Origin: UTCHB3 sp964371075 | Lineage (GTDB): Bacteria > Bacteroidota > Ignavibacteria > Ignavibacteriales > Ignavibacteriaceae | Assembly (NCBI GenBank): GCA_964371075.1 | Contig: CAYJKN010000001.1 | Coordinates: 372,001-436,000, forward strand | Direction of reading: 5' to 3' | DNA length: 64,000 nt | Part shown: positions 59,944 through 64,000 of the stretch, in pieces | Layout of the letters: each line of letters starts with the position of its first letter | How positions within the stretch are numbered: position 1 is the stretch's first letter | The notes under the pieces: generated by a model | What the model saw: only the letters and a program-made list of their open reading frames with translations | What the model was told of the DNA's origin: nothing | Databases searched by the model: none | Program-made: the position numbers and the translations under genes

Positions 59944-60669
59944 ATGAGAAAAGCAGACTTTAATTACATCGAACATTACAAAAATGACGCTGAGCAGTTT
60001 GATTATTTTGAGGAAAGATCGGGCGCAACGGCTCATGATGAACGCAGAGTAAGAGAGTATATCATCTCTGAAATTGATGTAAAAAAGGGGAGAATTTTGG
60101 ATGTGGGTGCAGGCAGTGCCTGGGTGGCTGAATACTTCACAAAGTTGGATTTTGATGTTATTTCGATGGATATCAGCCTGATAAATCTTGAAAAAGCAAA
60201 AACCAGAGTGCCTTCGGTTAATCATTCTTGTGTGAGCAGTGATGCATTTGCACTCCCTTATAAGGACGGTTCATTTGAGGTTGTTATTGCGAGTGAAATT
60301 ATTGAACATGTGTATGATCCAGAAGCTTTTGTTAAGGAACTTTCTAGAGTTCTTAAAGGAGGCGGACAACTGATAATCACCACCCCATATAAAGAAAAAC
60401 TGCAATATTCTTTGTGTATCCATTGTAATAAACCCACTCCCCTGCATGCACATATCCATTCGTTTGATGAAAAGGTACTTACTTCTTTTTTCAGGGATAT
60501 TGATAAACAAAAACTCGAATGGGAGACCTTTGGTAACAAACTTTTAATTTTTGCAAGAACCTGGGTGATTTTGAGGTTTTTTCCATTTAAAATCTGGAAA
60601 CTTAAAGATAAGGCCGCTAATTTTCTCTATAATATCCCCGCTCACATCATGATTAAGTTGACTCGATAA
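59944..60669 (+). CDS. Class I SAM-dependent methyltransferase
   Basis: 241 residues. The SAM-binding motif ILDVGAGSAWVAEYF (residues 51-65), acidic DISLINLEKAK of motif II and the post-motif FEVVIASEIIEH (about 118) match the Methyltransf_11 type. The C-terminal part is hydrophobic/basic (KLKDKAANFLYNIPAHIM). Substrate not predictable; a glycan or lipid is likely given GT neighbours. The 62-nt gap upstream is a divergent promoter region with the GT9 gene. Convergent with GT4; the stops are one base apart. Confidence 0.85.
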   Translation: MRKADFNYIEHYKNDAEQFDYFEERSGATAHDERRVREYIISEIDVKKGRILDVGAGSAWVAEYFTKLDFDVISMDISLINLEKAKTRVPSVNHSCVSSDAFALPYKDGSFEVVIASEIIEHVYDPEAFVKELSRVLKGGGQLIITTPYKEKLQYSLCIHCNKPTPLHAHIHSFDEKVLTSFFRDIDKQKLEWETFGNKLLIFARTWVILRFFPFKIWKLKDKAANFLYNIPAHIMIKLTR

Positions 60670-60670
60670 G

Positions 60671-61795
60671 CTAAACGAAGTGGTGTCTCACCAATAAATA
60701 TTCACTGTCCCAGTTTAATCTTTGATGAGCAATCTCCGCATTTGCTTTTATCGTTTTTCTGAACTCAGAATCCCTAAATAACTCTACAACATCAATTATT
60801 TCTTGTCGATTATCAGGATCAACATACTTCCCCACACCGTATTCATCGATTATCTGGACCATCTGCGGCAGGTTGCTCGCCAAAACAGGGATCCCAACCG
60901 CTATATATTCAAAAAGTTTGTTTGGTAATGCATAATAGTAACTTCGACTGATATTCTCAATCAAAACACAACCAATATCCGCCGATGCAGTATAGGAAAG
61001 CAACTCATTTTGAGAGATTGTCCCCGTAAATTTGACTCTGTCCTTCATTTGTAATTCTGAGACATAATTCTCCAGCTCCAGCCTTAAATCACCATCACCG
61101 AGTATTACCAAACATAGATCATCAATCGCAGGAAGAAGTGAAATCAGTTTGTGGAGCCCCCTCCCCTTCAGAATTACTCCCTGATAAAGAAGAATTAGAG
61201 AATTTTCGGGAAAACCGTACAGTTTCCGAAGGTCGATTTTTTCGACGGTTTTTACCCGTTTTGGTAGATTCCTTAAAAGAATAAACTTTTCATGGTTTAT
61301 TCTATAATCTTCTGTCAAAACTTCTGCGTCCATCATTCCGGTTACTATAACTTTATCACATTTCCGGATGAACGATTCTTCTATTTTTGCCAGGAGCCGC
61401 TGAATGTTCACTTTATTTTTTAGACCTGCCAGATATCTAAAAAGCTCTCTTGAGTCGTAGTAGAGTGGTTTCCCTCTGAACTCAGCAAAAAGTGCCAGAA
61501 TCGGTAGATTATAAATATCAGAAGCTATATAAAGATCGTATTTATTGAAAATCAGTTTAGAACAAACAGAATAGAAGAATTTGAAATAGAAAAAAAGTGA
61601 TGACTTTGATTTGTCTAACTTAATTACATGGATTTCACCCCCCTGTTTTCTGTCAATCCAATCAAAACTCAAGGTATCAATTGTGAGTCCCTCATTTCTC
61701 AGGGATGAGCACAGATTTACCGATCTGGTATCATAATTTATGTTACCCAGAAAGGAAATGAGAACCCGTTTTGGAGACTTGTTCTCAGAACTCAA
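60671..61795 (-). CDS. Glycosyltransferase family 4 (group 1)
   Basis: 374 residues. Two Rossmann-like domains. The C-terminal domain contains ENSLILLYQGVILKGRGLH near residue 195, LVILGDGDLRLELENYV, VKFTGTISQNELLSYTASADIGCVLIE, and PNKLFEYIAVGIPVLASNLP near 285, in which Glu of FEY is the usual acidic residue. Retaining GT-B enzymes use UDP- or GDP-sugars to build surface glycans. It overlaps the FemAB-like gene by 11 nt. Confidence 0.9.
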   Translation of the reverse strand: MSSENKSPKRVLISFLGNINYDTRSVNLCSSLRNEGLTIDTLSFDWIDRKQGGEIHVIKLDKSKSSLFFYFKFFYSVCSKLIFNKYDLYIASDIYNLPILALFAEFRGKPLYYDSRELFRYLAGLKNKVNIQRLLAKIEESFIRKCDKVIVTGMMDAEVLTEDYRINHEKFILLRNLPKRVKTVEKIDLRKLYGFPENSLILLYQGVILKGRGLHKLISLLPAIDDLCLVILGDGDLRLELENYVSELQMKDRVKFTGTISQNELLSYTASADIGCVLIENISRSYYYALPNKLFEYIAVGIPVLASNLPQMVQIIDEYGVGKYVDPDNRQEIIDVVELFRDSEFRKTIKANAEIAHQRLNWDSEYLLVRHHFV

Positions 61796-62747
61796 TTTTA
61801 AGTGTATTCCGCATTACTGTGCGAGCATCAAATTTTTCCTTAAATTCGATAAGATTCATGCTCGGAGTCATTGGATTTTGAGCTTTGGTATCTTGTGATA
61901 CTCCAATATCAACATATTTGTAACCATTTTCAGTTGCCCACTTCACCACTTCATACATAACCCGTTGTATTGGTTTCATGTATTCAAATTCATATTTGAG
62001 CATGTTATAAAAACAAAGGGTAACATTTTTGTTGCTGTTAAAAAGGAGTGAACCTGCAATAGGATTACCTTCATGATAGACCATAAAAAGTTTCATCATG
62101 TCAGGCATCAACTCGGCTATCCGATAGATATCGGGCAAAGAATGTGTCGGTTTAACATCGTGGCGAGCTTTATTTTCGATTAGAATTGGATAAAACTCGT
62201 CATATTTGTCATTTATCTCAACATCCAACCAGTTTTCTTTGAGGGTCTTGCGAATGTTTCTTCTGGTAGTTGGTGCAAATTTTTCAAGAATATCTTCTCC
62301 AGGATCAAGCTTGATACAACTTGAGATGTAGTGCAAATCATATTTGAAACCCCTCCAAAGCATTGCAAAATCGAGACTTTGGTTACGGGTTCTCTCGTAA
62401 ATATCGGGAGCGGCAGTTAGTGAATAGCCTTTAAATCCCTCCTTTTTCCCAAATTCGATCAAAAGATCAATCATGTCCAGAGCTTCGGCAAATCGAATGT
62501 CATTTGTGACTAAGGAACCATAACTTGCACCAATTGGTGATTCGAACATTCCGTCCGGTTGTTTTCTTCCCGGTAACACTGCTTTTATGTTTCCTTTGTC
62601 CAAAATCATCAAATGATTAAAAGAAAACTTACCGGGAGTGTGGTAATCAAAAAATATTTGTTTGTGAAATATTGTCCCGTTGTTTGAATTTTCAACAAAA
62701 TTATCCCATTTTGTTTTCCATTCGGGGGTATATCGAACTATTTCCAT
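61785..62747 (-). CDS. FemAB/GNAT-like N-acyltransferase
   Basis: 320 residues. Two GNAT-type folds as in peptidoglycan-bridge FemAB or polysaccharide-biosynthesis GNATs: N-terminal half HKQIFFDYHTPGKF..; conserved block RRNIRKTLKE near residue 155; C-terminal AGSLLFNSNKNVTLCFYNM, then MYEVVKWATENGYKYVDIGVSQD. The latter pattern is typical of GNAT proteins in exopolysaccharide and lipid A clusters. It could acylate a sugar amine. Translational coupling with GT4 (11-nt overlap) links it to the same glycan. Confidence 0.8.
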   Translation of the reverse strand: MEIVRYTPEWKTKWDNFVENSNNGTIFHKQIFFDYHTPGKFSFNHLMILDKGNIKAVLPGRKQPDGMFESPIGASYGSLVTNDIRFAEALDMIDLLIEFGKKEGFKGYSLTAAPDIYERTRNQSLDFAMLWRGFKYDLHYISSCIKLDPGEDILEKFAPTTRRNIRKTLKENWLDVEINDKYDEFYPILIENKARHDVKPTHSLPDIYRIAELMPDMMKLFMVYHEGNPIAGSLLFNSNKNVTLCFYNMLKYEFEYMKPIQRVMYEVVKWATENGYKYVDIGVSQDTKAQNPMTPSMNLIEFKEKFDARTVMRNTLKIEF

Positions 62748-62861
62748 TTTTGCAAACGATTTATTTTCAAAACTTTAAAAATATGAATTTTTTGTCAGAA
62801 TCAGGGGTGTTGAGAACTTTTGGAGATAATTTCAAAGAAAGCCGGGAAGATTTATTTAAAA

Positions 62862-62887
62862 TAAAAAAGCCCCGGATAAACCAGGGC
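62862..62887 (-). terminator. Terminator of the glycogen-binding-domain gene
   Basis: On the minus strand GCCCTGG (62887-62881), loop of five, CCGGGGC (62875-62869), then TTTTTTAT. It lies 25 nt after the stop codon. Confidence 0.8.
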
Positions 62888-62911
62888 CGGATACATACGG
62901 GAGATCAATTA

Positions 62912-63229
62912 CTATTTTGTGAGATCAAGAAGACCGTTTTGTGCATCACCATAAGGAGTGTCAACAAATCCGTCAGCTTCTGTATCGTTCACCCAAACTT
63001 TTCCATCAAGTACATATCTGAATTGATAAACTGATCCTGTTGGGATCTCAGCAATTAAAGAAAATGAACCATCTTTTTTAAGTTTGCTCATTTGATGTGC
63101 TTCAGCATTCCAATTGTTGAAATCTCCAACCAGACTGGCTGTTTCAAATGATTTACCGGTTTCTTTAGGAATTCTAAATGTTACTTTGCAAACCGGGTCA
63201 CTCTTTAAAAACTGTTTTTTAACAGACAT
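62912..63229 (-). CDS. Stand-alone glycogen-binding (AMPK-beta/CBM48-like) domain protein
   Basis: 105 residues from the start MSVKKQF. The frame is open to 63415, but that extension is encoded by repeat DNA, and GAGGT lies just before the ATG at 63227-63229. The domain spans almost the whole protein: VTFRIPKETGKSFETASLVGD, FNNWNAEAHQM near residue 38 and GSVYQFRYVLDGKVWVNDTEAD match the N-terminal isoamylase/AMPK1_CBM pattern; the Trp of FNNWN and the Lys/Trp in KVW are the expected glycan contacts. Unattached to any catalytic domain. It could bind glycogen or act as an adaptor. Three hairpin repeats lie upstream. Confidence 0.87.
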   Translation of the reverse strand: MSVKKQFLKSDPVCKVTFRIPKETGKSFETASLVGDFNNWNAEAHQMSKLKKDGSFSLIAEIPTGSVYQFRYVLDGKVWVNDTEADGFVDTPYGDAQNGLLDLTK

Positions 63230-63317
63230 TAATACCTCAAAAACTGTGTGAGAATAATTTCTTAAAATCTTTGATTCAAATTTAATCGCCTCGAAGACTT
63301 TTTGCAAGAAAAATCGA

Positions 63318-63462
63318 CCGTTCGGGCGTACGACCGAGCTTTTTTTGGCCATTTTCTCCTCATTTTCTCCCCGTTCGGGCGTACGACCGAGCTTTTTTAT
63401 TGCGTGTTCAGTCAACTTTTAGCATAAAATACCTTCCCGTTCGGGCGTACGACCGAGCTTTT
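63318..63462. repeat. Three copies of a hairpin-forming repeat
   Basis: CCGTTCGGGCGTACGACCGA followed by GCTTTT occurs at 63318-63346, 63371-63398 and 63437-63462. Arms GTTCGG and CCGAGC pair (one wobble) around GCGTACGA and are followed by a T run on the plus strand. Spacers between them are 24 and 38 nt and unlike each other. They lie in the 517-nt gap 63230-63746 between the glycogen-binding gene and the permease. Confidence 0.88.
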
Positions 63463-63465
63463 ATG

Positions 63466-63674
63466 GAGCTTCAGTGCTTCGGTACTTCAGAACTTCAGTA
63501 CTTCAGAACTTCAGTACTTCAGAACTTCAGTACTTCGGTACCTCGGAGCTTCAGTGCTTCGGTAATTCAGAACTTCAGTACTTCAGAACTTCGGTACTTC
63601 AGAACTTCAGTGCTTCTGAATCTTTGTGGTTCTGAGGTTCTGAGGTTCCGAGGTTCTGAATCTCGGAGGTTCAA
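63466..63674. repeat. Octanucleotide tandem repeat array A3, mirrored
   Basis: About 209 bp. Left two thirds: alternating GTACTTCA and GAACTTCA (16-bp super-period). Right end: GTTCTGAG units, that is the same unit on the opposite strand, ending in GTTCAAAA. The array follows directly after the third hairpin repeat and fills most of the rest of the gap to the permease. Confidence 0.88.
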
Positions 63675-63746
63675 AATAACCTCTCTTTAATTGCTCATTT
63701 TTAAGTAAATTTTGATTCTTGTTTCCCAAAATTTTCCAGGATTTTA

Positions 63747-64000
63747 ATGTCAACAAATCAGAAAAAACACAGCCTGGTTACGGCAATCACAGTAACGATT
63801 TCTACAATGATAGGCACCGGAGTCTTCACGAGCCTGGGATTTCAATTATTTGATATAAAATCTGTTCCCCCAATACTTGCCCTTTGGATTATTGGCGGAA
63901 TTATTGCAACCGCAGGAGCACTTACCTATGGTGAACTAACCTCTGCATTCCCTCGCTCAGGTGGTGAATACAATTTTCTATCAAAACTTTATCACCCAAT
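63747..64000 (+). CDS. APC family amino acid permease, N-terminal part (window-edge partial)
   Basis: The first ~84 codons before the window ends; the gene continues beyond 64000. AGGATTTTA precedes the ATG at 63747. Translation starts MSTNQKKHSLVTAITVTIST, with the first helix motif MIGTGVFTSLGFQL, a second helix ALWIIGGIIATAGAL and the motif YGELTSAFPRSGGEYNFL, which is the APC-superfamily signature for amino acid/polyamine transporters (EAT/APA type). Substrate cannot be told from this part. Confidence 0.88.
   Translation, partial: MSTNQKKHSLVTAITVTISTMIGTGVFTSLGFQLFDIKSVPPILALWIIGGIIATAGALTYGELTSAFPRSGGEYNFLSKLYHP

Noticed and set aside
62912..63415. Longer start of the glycogen-binding protein (167 aa)
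   Set aside because: The extra N-terminus is encoded by two hairpin repeats; GAGGT precedes the internal ATG at 63227-63229 instead.
63318..63462. Triple repeat as a CRISPR array
   Set aside because: Only three copies, spacers of unequal length (24 and 38 nt), repeats end in a T run, and no cas gene is near.
63400..63690. A 96-codon frame in the octamer array
   Set aside because: Low-complexity translation of repeat DNA without a start site.
1..64000. tRNA, rRNA, insertion sequences, prophage, toxin-antitoxin, defence islands
   Set aside because: I scanned intergenic regions and protein families and saw no cloverleaf-like sequence, transposase, integrase, phage structural gene or defence gene.

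Overview
The window reads as chromosomal DNA from an AT-rich, Gram-negative member of the Bacteroidota/Chlorobiota group, most likely the Ignavibacteria. Several long secreted proteins end in a type IX secretion (T9SS) type A sorting domain with the NYPNPFNP-type motif that is typical of Ignavibacteria. There are three TonB-dependent receptors with carboxypeptidase-like N-terminal domains, a DUF4286 protein, an EF-G-2-like paralogue, classical menaquinone genes and MEP-pathway isoprenoid genes. Genes are densely packed, with many 1-17 nt overlaps and recognisable GGAG-type ribosome binding sites. I see no tRNA, rRNA, insertion sequence, prophage or cas gene. This taxonomic call is inference from family content.

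Layout. 1-1772: 3' part of the window's first gene coaD, DUF4286 and a T9SS cargo. 1845-10076 (mostly minus strand): HIT hydrolase, an EF-G-like GTPase in an operon with DUF948-like and YtxH small proteins, NADP isocitrate dehydrogenase with a flippase-like membrane protein, Maf and SpoIID. 10267-15035 (minus): RsgA, a FadL/PorV-like barrel, two Tyr/Gly/Ser-rich lipoproteins and a lone receiver domain. 15216-28374 (plus): TonB receptor, xseA-xseB-dxs-oxidoreductase, a PhoB/PhoR-like pair, menF-menD and a small zinc-ribbon protein. 28437-38687: acyltransferase-like membrane protein, YqaA-like protein, TonB receptor plus T9SS cargo, nadE-dsbD. 39038-47001 (plus): GH9-deacetylase, AGCS symporter, sialate O-acetylesterase-like lipoprotein, then a LytS/LytTR pair. 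47122-55010: UnbV-type T9SS cargo, transglutaminase lipoprotein, TonB receptor with TPR-like partner, DUF5683-like protein and mtaB. 55145-58678 (minus): cmk-ispH-rpsA. 58853-62747: surface-glycan type genes (GT9, methyltransferase, GT4, FemAB/GNAT-like). 62912-64000: stand-alone glycogen-binding-domain protein, a repeat-rich 0.5 kb gap and the 5' end of an APC permease.

The most unusual DNA-level features are small repeats. Two families of imperfect 8-bp tandem repeats occur at five intergenic sites, and at three of them the array overlaps or abuts a stop codon. A 9-bp-period repeat forms the in-frame linker of the GH9-deacetylase fusion. A hairpin-forming repeat occurs three times upstream of the glycogen-binding protein, and a 54-55 bp duplicated element lies after dsbD. 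At the gene level, the LytS-like kinase has no ATG/GTG start that keeps its first membrane helix; the only start well spaced from a Shine-Dalgarno sequence is an ATT. The EF-G paralogue lacks the usual catalytic His of the DTPGH motif.

Functionally the window mixes housekeeping (CoA, NAD, TCA, DNA repair, translation, isoprenoid/menaquinone) with envelope and secretion functions and one candidate secreted-polysaccharide operon that sits next to its own two-component system. No complete, clearly novel defence or mobile system is visible.
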